From JACOTV01 sp964579395 (lineage in GTDB: Bacteria; Patescibacteriota; Microgenomatia; UBA1406; GWC2-37-13): a stretch of 64,000 nucleotides of DNA. Shown here one piece after another: positions 25,014 through 33,816 of the stretch. Positions within the stretch are counted from its first letter, which is position 1, and each line of letters opens with the position of its first letter. The position numbers were made by a program, and so were the translations under genes. Under the pieces are notes generated by a model. That model was given only the letters and a program-made list of their open reading frames with translations. It was not told the DNA's origin and searched no databases. Location of the stretch: contig CAZOFT010000008.1 in the NCBI GenBank assembly GCA_964579395.1, forward strand, positions 1-64,000, in the 5' to 3' direction.

Positions 25014-26465
25014 TCAGTTCGCATCAAACTTGAAGGTTAATGAATACAGTGCCAAAGAGAAATCCTGCGTATCCACAATGCCGTCATGATTCAGATCGGC
25101 AACCTGCAAATCCTCTTCTGCCTGCGAACCGATACGCTGTCGCACCGCGGCCAAATCAGCTGAATCAATAATACCATCTTGAGTAGGTAAATCGCCGGCA
25201 AGCATCGTAACACTTCTCAAATCAAGCGTATTGGTTCCAGCAGCGAGTGTGACCTGCCCGGTTTCGCATGTATATTCTCCGATTGATGCCTCACTTGGCG
25301 TGTTCGCACAAATTTTCTTCTGTAGATGGTGCGCCCCCTTAACTAACACGGAATATGTTGTTCCCGGTATAGCATTTACTGAGATTGAACCGGTATAGAG
25401 ACCCTGACTGTTTGGTGAAAGTGCGGTTTCCGCACTCACTGTCGTCAATCCTTCAAGCGTTATCTTCACCGATTCTGTTCGGGTGTCAGTTGGCTGTGCG
25501 GTTATTCCCTGAAGACGCGTTGTAATAGCGATTGTCATCTGTTTTGGCTGCAGTGGCGTCGGCGTCGGCGTGAATGTCGGTGTGGGAGTAGGCGTCTTGG
25601 TTGGCGTCGGCGTCGGGGTTTTAGTTGGTGTAGGAGTTGGTGTTTTTGTCGGTTGCGGTGTCTGGGTCGGTATAGGTGTGCTTGTTGCAGCAGGCGGCGT
25701 GGTGGGAACAGGGCCGGCAGTCGGATCTACAAGTGCACACATATCGGGCGTACATTCTGAACCTGTAGCACAAGCGGTTAGGACACACTTACTATCAAGA
25801 CACGAATTGTTTGTGGGACAATCATTTTTTACAGCACAAGTGTCGCCACACTGACCACCATCCGTCGGCGGCTGAGTCGGTGCCACGGTAAATACCGGGG
25901 TTGCGGTCGGCTCCCCTCCCCCACCTGTTCCGAAGGTATACGAAGCAGTATCAAGCTGATCCGGCACAAATACATAATTTTCTACATTACCAGTCACTTC
26001 AAGATCAGGCTCGCTTACAGTAATACCACCTGCTCCAGATGCCCCGGTAAACACCACATCAAATGTAATTTCACTTAATGGATCTGACAAATACACAATG
26101 TACGCCAACCTTACGGTATCGGCGGAAACGGTGTGAAATAGTTTCTTCGTGTCATCAAACCCGGTCGGCGTGGTCGCACTGACAAACTGAGTACCACCGG
26201 TTGCCTTCAGCACGATATTGAAAGCGGTGATAGTGTTTGTAGCGGTCGTCGGCTTGATCGTGACAGTAGCAGTTTGTTGCGTATTTGGTGGCAGCGTGCC
26301 CGAGTTGGGGCTTACTGTGACATTTACTCCATTTGCCACTGCTGCTCGGTACGTATGAAGTGTATTGTTCACAAACACCCAAAGAAGCACTGCTGTTGCA
26401 ACAGTGATGGCACCGTAAAAGAGCAAGATCAGATTTGTGTGAGATGGTGATTTACGGCGAGCCAT
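25014..26465 (-). CDS. Membrane-anchored cohesin-like protein with C-terminal dockerin (paralogue 2)
   Basis: 483 residues with the same plan as the gene at 22967: anchor helix at 12-33, cohesin-like domain (about 45-185), linker, Ig-like module and dockerin (DGIIDSADLAAVRQRIG and DLNHDGIVDTQDFSLALYSL). The linker differs. It holds an eight-cysteine insert around 205-245 and then runs of PTPT repeats. The first 33 codons are identical to the paralogue, whereas the rest has diverged clearly. Its dockerin belongs to the SADLAAVRQRIG class. Confidence 0.78.
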   Translation of the reverse strand: MARRKSPSHTNLILLFYGAITVATAVLLWVFVNNTLHTYRAAVANGVNVTVSPNSGTLPPNTQQTATVTIKPTTATNTITAFNIVLKATGGTQFVSATTPTGFDDTKKLFHTVSADTVRLAYIVYLSDPLSEITFDVVFTGASGAGGITVSEPDLEVTGNVENYVFVPDQLDTASYTFGTGGGGEPTATPVFTVAPTQPPTDGGQCGDTCAVKNDCPTNNSCLDSKCVLTACATGSECTPDMCALVDPTAGPVPTTPPAATSTPIPTQTPQPTKTPTPTPTKTPTPTPTKTPTPTPTFTPTPTPLQPKQMTIAITTRLQGITAQPTDTRTESVKITLEGLTTVSAETALSPNSQGLYTGSISVNAIPGTTYSVLVKGAHHLQKKICANTPSEASIGEYTCETGQVTLAAGTNTLDLRSVTMLAGDLPTQDGIIDSADLAAVRQRIGSQAEEDLQVADLNHDGIVDTQDFSLALYSLTFKFDAN

Positions 26466-26897
26466 GAGTCAGCGGTTGTTTTGATGGGATTGGTATCGGT
26501 TATGCCTTTTTTTCAGGCGTTACTGGTTGGGTGCAATACGCACCATGTCATCTGACAGATATACTTTTTGATTGTCTTTGTTGATGAGCTTGGTCGTATT
26601 GTTCTCGAGTTCCTGAACAATGCGTACTGCATCCTTTTGTCCTTTGACTTGTGTCACCGGAATGGTGAGCACTGCTTTGTTTTCAAAGACTGATGATCCC
26701 TGTGCTGACGGAAGCTTGATTGCAGTGATAGCTACCATTCCCTCTTTTGCATTGCTTTGAACTACTTGAAATTGTGAATCAAGTGATTTAACGGTGCCGA
26801 CTGTTACCATCTTCGGATCATAGCTTAAGATGACATCATACCCCACAACATCATTGCCTCCTGAGCTCATGGTGATTGTGTATGTTTGTTCTTCTTT
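26368..26897 (-). repeat. 530-base direct repeat, copy B
   Basis: Second copy of the repeat at 24261-24790. It spans the same parts of the paralogous gene pair. Confidence 0.85.
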
Positions 26898-27041
26898 CTG
26901 GCCAGCTGGTGAAAGCTGAGAAGAATTCTTGCCAAACAGCCCAAAAAGAAGAAATCCCAGCAACAACAAAACCCCAAGAACGACCCAGACACGATTGATG
27001 CGACTTTTTGTTACATGAGAAGGAGGCTTAGACTCGTCCAT
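26520..27041 (-). CDS. Small membrane-anchored cohesin-like protein (copy B)
   Basis: 173 residues with a membrane helix at about 19-37 and a cohesin-like domain identical to that of the 178-residue protein at 24413. Only the first 50 residues differ (DESKPPSHVTKS start here). CATACT lies six bases before the ATG at 27041. It sits between two cohesin-dockerin genes on one strand. Two identical receptors with different anchors suggest selection for dosage or recent gene conversion. Confidence 0.65.
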   Translation of the reverse strand: MDESKPPSHVTKSRINRVWVVLGVLLLLGFLLFGLFGKNSSQLSPAGQKEEQTYTITMSSGGNDVVGYDVILSYDPKMVTVGTVKSLDSQFQVVQSNAKEGMVAITAIKLPSAQGSSVFENKAVLTIPVTQVKGQKDAVRIVQELENNTTKLINKDNQKVYLSDDMVRIAPNQ

Positions 27042-27047
27042 GCACTT

Positions 27048-27053
27048 AGTATG
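27048..27053 (-). promoter_or_regulatory. -10 element of small cohesin-like gene B
   Basis: CATACT on the minus strand, six bases before ATG 27041. Confidence 0.45.
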
Positions 27054-27081
27054 AAGTGTTTACGATCGTTTTTCAAGCAGC

Positions 27082-28239
27082 TTATTGATCGTCGTACTTG
27101 ATGTTGAGAGATTGAATCACAAGAGACATGTCTTGTGTATCTATGATGCCGTCACGATTCAAGTCAGCGACAACCAGCTTTGATGGGTCGCGAGAACCCA
27201 ATGACTGACGCACATAGGAAGTGTCATAGGAGTCAACGATGCCGTCTTGTGCAGGCAAGTCGCCCACCAACATGGTGATGCTGGTGAGATCAAAGTCATT
27301 TCCTCCTGCTATCAGCGATACTGCACCTTGATCACAGCGATACGTACCAATTGAAGATTCCTTCGGCAAATTCATACAAATCTTCTTCTGCAGATGGCGC
27401 GGACCTTTGACATACAGACGATATGTAGTGCCTGGTTTTGCCTGCACATCCACCGACCCACGATAGACACCCTTATCATCTGGCGTCAACGAAACTTTGG
27501 TATCAAGGTCCGTCGGACCGCGAAGGCCGATCGCAAATGTCTCCGCCCCAGCAGAAGTAGGCTTAGCTAAAATACCTTGAAGTCGAACGGCAAAGTCTAG
27601 TTTCATCGTTTGAAGACCACCCGGGGTTGTAGTGATAGCCGGTGTCGCAGTCGGGTTCGTGCCTGGAGGCGTCGTGGGCAACACGCTACCATCCCAGCTT
27701 ACCGAATGAGAAATCGGATCACTTCCCAAATCAAATGCGATCGTGGACACCGTCCCTACCACCTCAGATGCACCAGCGTCTACATTCAACGTACCCGTTC
27801 CACCTGTACCACTTTGCTCAACAGTCAGCTCCATATATACCAAATCCTGCGCTTCTCCGGTTGCGCCTACAGTGTAGGCGAATCGCGGAGCGGCTGCGGT
27901 AGGAGTGTTAAAAAGTTCGTCCGGAAAATTCGTCGGCTTTGTTGCCGATGTGATTTTCATATTTCCGCTCAGACTAAATACCAGATTAAATGCCGTGATT
28001 TTGTTTGTTGCGGTAACTGGTTTGATCGTAACGCCGATTTTTTTCATCGTGCCTGTTGAGCCGGCAGCCACATCAGTAAACGAAATCTCAACAGCATCAG
28101 GGCCGAGCGCTGCCTTGGAGCCCGTAGGATTGTGCAAAAAGTAGGAGAACAGGAAAAAGGAAGCAACCACGATACCGCCCACCACAAAAATGATTTTGAG
28201 ATACGACTCAAACAATGAATATGAGCGTTCGCGGTACAT
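27082..28239 (-). CDS. Membrane-anchored cohesin-like protein with C-terminal dockerin (paralogue 3)
   Basis: 385 residues. The anchor helix lies at about 14-34. A cohesin-like domain (45-185), a short Pro/Thr linker, the Ig-like module with CMNLPKESSIGTYRC (215-315) and a dockerin (DGIVDSYDTSYVRQSLG and DLNRDGIIDTQDMSLVIQSL) follow. It is the shortest of the three because the linker is reduced. It is the first gene of the minus-strand cluster and faces the HTH gene at 28396 across 156 bases, where its promoter must lie. Confidence 0.78.
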   Translation of the reverse strand: MYRERSYSLFESYLKIIFVVGGIVVASFFLFSYFLHNPTGSKAALGPDAVEISFTDVAAGSTGTMKKIGVTIKPVTATNKITAFNLVFSLSGNMKITSATKPTNFPDELFNTPTAAAPRFAYTVGATGEAQDLVYMELTVEQSGTGGTGTLNVDAGASEVVGTVSTIAFDLGSDPISHSVSWDGSVLPTTPPGTNPTATPAITTTPGGLQTMKLDFAVRLQGILAKPTSAGAETFAIGLRGPTDLDTKVSLTPDDKGVYRGSVDVQAKPGTTYRLYVKGPRHLQKKICMNLPKESSIGTYRCDQGAVSLIAGGNDFDLTSITMLVGDLPAQDGIVDSYDTSYVRQSLGSRDPSKLVVADLNRDGIIDTQDMSLVIQSLNIKYDDQ

Positions 28240-28358
28240 AGACTAGAATAAGGTAATATAATTTCAGAAAGAAGTCAACGAATCCACACAAAAAAGCCAC
28301 CCACAACCAAAGTTCTTCTCCGGCCAACGGTACGACTGTTGCGAAATAGCACAAACTG

Positions 28359-28387
28359 TTGACAAGAGCGTTGTGGCTGCCTATAAT
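28359..28387 (+). promoter_or_regulatory. Consensus promoter of the HTH gene
   Basis: TTGACA (28359-28364), a 17-base spacer and TATAAT (28382-28387), both perfect. The ATG at 28396 follows after eight bases. It is the cleanest example of the leaderless arrangement. Confidence 0.85.
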
Positions 28388-28395
28388 TGTGATCT

Positions 28396-28614
28396 ATGAC
28401 ATCTACCAAAAACAATCAGAGAGTATCAATTCATGACTTACCAGATCTTATGACGATCCGTGAAGTCGCTGATCTTCTGCGTGTTTCCCCACTAACCATC
28501 AAACGCTGGGGTAAAAAAGGAAAGCTTCCTGCTATTCGTATTAATTCTCGTGGAGATCGTCGCTACAAAAAAGAAGTAGTGACTCGTCTTCTGGGAATGG
28601 AAATTGAAGAATAA
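28396..28614 (+). CDS. Excisionase/MerR-type helix-turn-helix protein
   Basis: 72 residues. Residues 19-49 (MTIREVADLLRVSPLTIKRW and the following wing) match the HTH_17 excisionase-like DNA-binding family, and the tail is short and acidic. Such proteins act as small regulators or recombination directionality factors. No integrase is nearby, so a regulator is more likely. The gene is divergent from the cohesin/dockerin cluster and has a consensus promoter, so it may control that cluster. This last point is inference from position. Confidence 0.8.
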   Translation: MTSTKNNQRVSIHDLPDLMTIREVADLLRVSPLTIKRWGKKGKLPAIRINSRGDRRYKKEVVTRLLGMEIEE

Positions 28615-28630
28615 CCCACTCCCTCGGGCC

Positions 28631-30022
28631 TTATCTTCGACCACTTGCCATAAAGGCAACCATACCAGCCATAAGCGCCATGAGTATACCCACGGACAAT
28701 CCGGCCATTTGAGCCTTACTTTTCAGCTTTTCACGCTTGGTGATCGCTTGTACCGTCTCATGCATGGCCTTAAACTGCTCGTTGTCTTCTGAGAGCTCTC
28801 CCAACTTATCCATGAGCTGCTTACGCCCGTTGGCTGTCTGGACAAGATCCCGAAGAGCGACCAAAGGCGCCGCATCAGCCTTGTCAGGAGCAACCCCAAG
28901 CTGCTTCCCCATTTCGGCAATTTGATTTTGTTCAGTAACAAACTCCTCACGCATCGTTTTCAATTCGTTTAGTCTTGCACGTATTTCATCCATCTGCGGC
29001 TGAAGTTCAGCTGCCTGATGTGGTTTTTTTTGGGTCTGACGAATCAAACCATCTTGTTTTAACTGCAGCGTCGCCATCTCAAGGTCAATACCATATGTTT
29101 TTACAGTCGATGACTCTGCCTCCTGATATGACTTGGCACGATCAATCACCACATCCAGTCGTCCGCCCTTTTTATCAGCCAATACCTCAATCAACTCAGA
29201 AATATCCGCTGTCACAAATGCTCGCGCTTCAGGATCATCGGCAATCGCCTGTACCGCTTCTGATATATCTGCCTGCTCCACATTTGAACCCATATATTCC
29301 TCATCTGACATCTCAGACAGTTCACCGCTTCGAAGCTGTGCAAGAGACAAGCGAGTCGTGGAGACATCATCTCCCTCCACCCCAAACGGATGAGCCAGCA
29401 CAGCCACTTCTCCACTCCCTATATTGATTTGGACTTTGCCAAGCACCATGGGTCCGTCGGGCGTATTCACGATGCGCCCTTCAAGCTGCTTCATACTATC
29501 CATGTCAGGGGTAGCGACAATATCTTCAAGCGCGCGTGGGGCTTCAGAATGGGACTGTTCGAGCTTCTTATCTCCTGAATCATCACCAACGGACGCCTCT
29601 GCTGAATCGGATGTCGGTCCGGGCCCGAGCTCACGAGGCGGCACGCGCACATCGGTGGCCACAAGCTCTTTGGGTGTCTGTTGCGGTACTTGTTCTACCT
29701 CAACCGGTGCATCAGCAGAGCCGGCAGACAACTCATCTGTGCGCCCCGCTACTTTTGCAATAGTGACTGCCAAGTCGGCTCCCCTTGTGAGCAAACCTTC
29801 TGCTATAGTGTCAACCATCTCCTCCGCCTTTGACTTGGGAAGCTCTGGCGCTTCCTGGGCTTCAGACGGGTTTGGGCCGGCAGTGAACTCAAGGCGGTTG
29901 GGGGCGGGAGGCAGCTCCAGTGGTTTTTTGGGCGCCACTGGTTCTTTTGGCGCAGGCGGAGCAAACCCCTCAGGTCCTGCATCAAAGAAAAATACCGGTA
30001 CGATGTGTCTGTCCTTATTCAT
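28631..30022 (-). CDS. Tail-anchored coiled-coil protein of an unknown operon
   Basis: 463 residues from ATG 30022; five extra residues from an earlier start are possible. Residues 1-190 are Pro/Glu/Ala-rich and probably disordered. A small domain around 195-260, rich in NTPDGPMVLGKVQINIG-like strands, is followed by helices and coiled coil from 300 to 435. The C-terminal helix (GLSVGILMALMAGMVAFMASG) would insert in the membrane. The start overlaps the end of the 101-residue gene by eight bases. I recognise no family. Context suggests an envelope or secretion complex with the 1120-residue protein. Confidence 0.65.
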   Translation of the reverse strand: MNKDRHIVPVFFFDAGPEGFAPPAPKEPVAPKKPLELPPAPNRLEFTAGPNPSEAQEAPELPKSKAEEMVDTIAEGLLTRGADLAVTIAKVAGRTDELSAGSADAPVEVEQVPQQTPKELVATDVRVPPRELGPGPTSDSAEASVGDDSGDKKLEQSHSEAPRALEDIVATPDMDSMKQLEGRIVNTPDGPMVLGKVQINIGSGEVAVLAHPFGVEGDDVSTTRLSLAQLRSGELSEMSDEEYMGSNVEQADISEAVQAIADDPEARAFVTADISELIEVLADKKGGRLDVVIDRAKSYQEAESSTVKTYGIDLEMATLQLKQDGLIRQTQKKPHQAAELQPQMDEIRARLNELKTMREEFVTEQNQIAEMGKQLGVAPDKADAAPLVALRDLVQTANGRKQLMDKLGELSEDNEQFKAMHETVQAITKREKLKSKAQMAGLSVGILMALMAGMVAFMASGRR

Positions 30023-30338
30023 ATGACTCCTTGGCAACTGCTAACGCAGCATCAATATCTCCTGACTTCATACACGCTCTCATGCGCTCGATGACTTCAT
30101 TCGTCTCTACTTGCTCTACCTGACGACCCACCTCAACGCGCAATACTGAAAATGCCGGAAACTGCACGCAGTAGCGTTCGATCTTCACTTCAACATCATG
30201 CAGCGTATCAAACGGCAACATATCCAAAAATGCCTGTGCGCTCTCATGGGCACCGTCGACGGTGATCTCATCAGCAATAAGAAGTGTCTGGAGCGTCTTT
30301 AAGTAGGCTACTTCAAGTGAGTACGTCAGCTGCTGCAT
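30015..30338 (-). CDS. Small protein, unknown, in the large-protein operon
   Basis: 107 residues from ATG 30338, a start chosen because TATACT stands six bases upstream. The helical protein is acidic, with MQQLTYSLEVAYLKTLQTLL at the start and one Cys in each half. It overlaps the tail-anchored gene downstream by eight bases, so both are coupled. No family recognised. Confidence 0.6.
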   Translation of the reverse strand: MQQLTYSLEVAYLKTLQTLLIADEITVDGAHESAQAFLDMLPFDTLHDVEVKIERYCVQFPAFSVLRVEVGRQVEQVETNEVIERMRACMKSGDIDAALAVAKESYE

Positions 30339-30344
30339 GCTTAT

Positions 30345-30350
30345 AGTATA
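30345..30350 (-). promoter_or_regulatory. -10 element inside the large-protein operon
   Basis: TATACT on the minus strand, six bases before ATG 30338. It gives the last two genes of the operon their own promoter. Confidence 0.5.
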
Positions 30351-30406
30351 TCGCACCAGGCCAATAATAGCTCTGCGCTTCCTTTCACAAAACTATGTGA
30401 TGGCAA

Positions 30407-30428
30407 CAGATAGGGCCTTATCTATCTG
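30407..30428. other. Hairpin between operon genes
   Basis: CAGATAG (30407-30413) and CTATCTG (30422-30428) pair perfectly around eight bases, in the 115-base gap after the 1120-residue gene. No T run follows. It could be an attenuator or a processing site. Confidence 0.35.
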
Positions 30429-30453
30429 AGCCGGCACAAAGTGATCTTCATGC

Positions 30454-33400
30454 TTATGAGGTCGTGACGTCAGATACCGCACCCTCCACCATACTGTCGA
30501 TCATCCAGTCACGAAACCCGCTACGGGGCATGTTTGCAATGACCGGACCGCTTCCATCTCCTTTGTGCACACGGATACGCCCGTCTTCGCCAACTGACGC
30601 AACAAGCACTCTACCTGACCAATCATGCCAACTCATCCCATCATAATCATCTACCCCGCCAAACCACCCCTCTACCGCATCAAATCGCTCAGGCTCTGAG
30701 TCGATGCCTGACAAATCCGGCGCTCCGGCCGATGTGCCGATCTCATCGGTGATGGGTGTGCCCAGGTCTACATCCAGTTCTTCCAGACGAGTGCGGCGTT
30801 CAGCGGGAGTTTCATCATACAGTCGGCCCGGCATACCCACATGTGCATCCGGAACCGTAGGAAATAGCGTTGCGCGTTCGCGCGGCACAAATGGAGCGTG
30901 CGCCACCACTCGCCGCGGCGCTGCTGAGGGCTCGGGAATAGGCTCTTCCGCTACAGGCTCTGGGGCGGGTTCTGTGGCAGTCGGGGCAGCAGATACCGGT
31001 TCCACCGGGTGGCGAACATCCGGAGCGCGCAGCCTCCTTCTTCGCATATGTCTGACGGTCAAACCCGTACCAACCACCGCTACTGTGCCTGCCCCGATTC
31101 CTGTGGCTTCAACTGCATGATCTTCAAACCACTGCCCTACTGTGCGAAGCACCCCATCTCCTGCTTCACTACCAATCTCCTTCGTCGATTCGGTGACCGC
31201 TACCGCCGTCTCTGCCGCTTGCTCTGTCACCTGCTCAGCAATCGGCAAAGGTGCTGCCGGCACTGAAACCGACGTGTCCATAAGCTTCTCTTGAAGACCT
31301 TGATCATGTAAAAACCAGGAATCCAAGTCGGCGATCGTGATTGACTCCTGTTTTTTTCCTCGTATATATACATATAAAGAAGCCAGCTCCTCATTGGTGT
31401 ACCGATCCTTTGATCGTCCGCGAAGCGACAGATAGGTATTGAGTGTCTCTGTCAACCATTCGCGCGCTTCAGGATTCGGCTCTGTCGGTCGGAAAGACAC
31501 TGTGGACGGAATAGTGAGTGTTTGATTGCGCCATTCACTGGTTCCCACGACTTCTTTCGGATCAAAGTGTGTGATTAGATGTCCGTCAATGGGACCGCGA
31601 TTGATAAAGTCCAACAAGCTTCCTTCAGGTATATAGCCGTCTCTGCGTGGGGTCATCAGGTCCTGAGTGATTGCGTGCGCCTGCTCAGGCGGCACCGCAA
31701 ATGCGCGCTGTAACCGGGCTTCAAATTCCTGTTGTGCCACTTCATGCAGTTGGCTTCCGCTCGCATTCCCCACAGGCAAATCCACCACCACATGCTCCGG
31801 TTTTGTCTGAACGATGGTGCTCACTGCTTCCTGTGCTGACATCACCGGATGATCCTGGTCAAACTGCGCAAACAACGGATCAAATACACGATGTGCATCG
31901 ACTCCCTCAAAGGGATGATCGCCGGGATGAATCATATGTAAGGAATCAATGCCGACACCTCTCTCTGACGCCAGTCGATTGATCGATTCCTGAATCAATC
32001 CCGCGTAGGGTGGCTGGTCGAGTTGGCCATAGGTGAGCTCAGGATGGCTTTGCAGCATGTGATCTTTGATGATCCAGGTAATATTATCACCGGATTGTAC
32101 TTCATAGTGCCCGAACGACTCTATGACCGCCTCCCGTGAGCCTGCCACCGCCTCCGGCACAACAGGCGCAGCCGGTGCTTCAACTATGCTTGGGGCTTGC
32201 GGATGCTCTGTAGAAGTAATTGGCGCATGAGATTCTTGAGTTACTGTAGTTGTGGTTGGGTACTCTGGGATCGTACTCGCCGGACGCGTCGCGGGAGTTG
32301 TTACCGCTTCACTTGCTGCGGCAGGGTGGGTGGTCGTCGGATGCTCCGGCACAGTGGTGGTCGTGCTTGCACCAGCACGACTTGTTGGGACTTCCTGTAG
32401 GGATGAGGTTGTAGGCGCAGTCGGCTGCGCTTCATGCGCCGCGGAGCCAGACATTGCAATATGATCTCCCGCCCTTCCTGCTCTGACATGACCCAGTGCG
32501 TGATAGGCACTCTCTGCTCGTCCGGCAATCCACTTGCCTCCCACGCCCATCGTGGCACCTGCTGCAGCTCCAACCACTGCACCTGCAACCGCTTTTCTTC
32601 GGCGTGCTTGTTTCATCTCTTTGAGCTTTCCCTGTACGTACGGCATCAATTCGTCTTGTCTTTTTGCCACATCTTCACGAAGCTGGGCTTTTTGCTCAGC
32701 AGAAAGAGATGCGATATCCGCTTTGTGCACGACACGCGCAAACAGGTGCACCATGTATTGCTCTGGAGTCTGGATAATTGGGTTGCCATCGGCATCTTTA
32801 TGCTGAACCGTGTCATATCCTCCCGAGCTATCAAAAAACGAAACCCCATACTGCTGCTGGATTTCAATCAGGGGGAGCAACTGGCGCACGATATGGCGCA
32901 TGCTTTCTGCTCCAGGATCCGCATGAAGACTTTGCTCAAGCTTGTCAATGACATCATCTGTGCGCTCAGCTCCGGCGATCACATTTCCCTTTCGATGTAC
33001 CTGATTCATGCCTTCACGCGTATATCCGCGAACCGCTCCCAATCCAGCACCAGCGAGAGCGCTACCGACTCCGGGCACATGGCGTATGACGCTGGCCGGG
33101 ATGCGTACGCCCGCAGTTTTTATCGCCGCAACTGTCAATGATGTTGAAGCAACTGCTGCTAATTTTTCACTGTGTTTGCTGCCATATGCGCGACTTTTAT
33201 CGGCCTTCATGTTGGCCACATGGAGATTGATCGCATCAATTCCGTCGGCATTGGCATCAACTGATCGCACAAAACCAGCCATATCGACACTCGCATAGGC
33301 AATGATACGTTTATTGAGTTTTTTTACCCCGAAGGCTTCACAAAGGGCCTTATCGTTTTTATTGGTACGCAGAAATTGCTCCATGCGTCCTTGTGTTTGT

Positions 33401-33816
33401 GCCGGACCTACACCTTCATCTCGCAACTCCTGCGCCAATCGCACCAACCTATCTTTGATCACGCCCTCCAAACGAACTCCTTCTTGCATGGCGCTGAGAC
33501 GCGTTTCTGTGGCTGCTTCATTGCCTATTTCCTGTCCGTTTTCCTGGAGTTCCTGCATATGTGCTTTGGTTTTACGCGCCATATAAATCTCGCGCCCCAT
33601 ACTACGCACACCCGAGCGGATCATTCGACCCAATCTGCCAGATTCATGTATATTGAGCTTATCTTTCTCTTGCGCTGCCAAAAAGTCCTTCTGTGCCCGA
33701 CCTCGCGCTTCAGAGAGCACGCGATCGTGTGTGTTTGCAATAAATAGATTCACGTGACGTCCATCAGTGTCTGGTGTGGAGGATGGTGCGGGAGGTGGGA
33801 GCGTTACTTCTGTCAT
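30454..33816 (-). CDS. 1120-residue membrane protein with LysM-like segment, unknown function
   Basis: Charged helical N-terminal region (1-200), an Ala/Gly-rich hydrophobic zone near 215-260, more helices, a membrane helix near 411-430 and a Thr/Pro/Ala linker (450-550). A segment near 568-615 resembles LysM (HYEVQSGDNITWIIKDHM). A second hydrophobic helix near 900-920 is followed by a basic RRRRLR and a Pro/Glu-rich tail. The start overlaps the upstream DUF5663-like gene by four bases. Neither catalytic motif nor close family is recognised. LysM would suggest binding to peptidoglycan, so an envelope-spanning scaffold is the best guess. Confidence 0.65.
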   Translation of the reverse strand: MTEVTLPPPAPSSTPDTDGRHVNLFIANTHDRVLSEARGRAQKDFLAAQEKDKLNIHESGRLGRMIRSGVRSMGREIYMARKTKAHMQELQENGQEIGNEAATETRLSAMQEGVRLEGVIKDRLVRLAQELRDEGVGPAQTQGRMEQFLRTNKNDKALCEAFGVKKLNKRIIAYASVDMAGFVRSVDANADGIDAINLHVANMKADKSRAYGSKHSEKLAAVASTSLTVAAIKTAGVRIPASVIRHVPGVGSALAGAGLGAVRGYTREGMNQVHRKGNVIAGAERTDDVIDKLEQSLHADPGAESMRHIVRQLLPLIEIQQQYGVSFFDSSGGYDTVQHKDADGNPIIQTPEQYMVHLFARVVHKADIASLSAEQKAQLREDVAKRQDELMPYVQGKLKEMKQARRRKAVAGAVVGAAAGATMGVGGKWIAGRAESAYHALGHVRAGRAGDHIAMSGSAAHEAQPTAPTTSSLQEVPTSRAGASTTTTVPEHPTTTHPAAASEAVTTPATRPASTIPEYPTTTTVTQESHAPITSTEHPQAPSIVEAPAAPVVPEAVAGSREAVIESFGHYEVQSGDNITWIIKDHMLQSHPELTYGQLDQPPYAGLIQESINRLASERGVGIDSLHMIHPGDHPFEGVDAHRVFDPLFAQFDQDHPVMSAQEAVSTIVQTKPEHVVVDLPVGNASGSQLHEVAQQEFEARLQRAFAVPPEQAHAITQDLMTPRRDGYIPEGSLLDFINRGPIDGHLITHFDPKEVVGTSEWRNQTLTIPSTVSFRPTEPNPEAREWLTETLNTYLSLRGRSKDRYTNEELASLYVYIRGKKQESITIADLDSWFLHDQGLQEKLMDTSVSVPAAPLPIAEQVTEQAAETAVAVTESTKEIGSEAGDGVLRTVGQWFEDHAVEATGIGAGTVAVVGTGLTVRHMRRRRLRAPDVRHPVEPVSAAPTATEPAPEPVAEEPIPEPSAAPRRVVAHAPFVPRERATLFPTVPDAHVGMPGRLYDETPAERRTRLEELDVDLGTPITDEIGTSAGAPDLSGIDSEPERFDAVEGWFGGVDDYDGMSWHDWSGRVLVASVGEDGRIRVHKGDGSGPVIANMPRSGFRDWMIDSMVEGAVSDVTTS

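Noticed and set aside
25570..25854. Plus-strand frame rich in Val-Gly repeats
   Set aside because: It is the reverse reading of the PTPT linker codons of the cohesin-dockerin gene.
24413..27041. Assembly artefact as explanation of the 530-base repeat
   Set aside because: The flanks differ on both sides and the intervening paralogue has diverged, so a real duplication with conversion is more likely. It still deserves the read check given in the finding.
29424..30026. 200-codon plus-strand frame rich in Ser and Gly
   Set aside because: It lies entirely opposite the Pro/Glu-rich start of the tail-anchored protein and mirrors its low-complexity codons.
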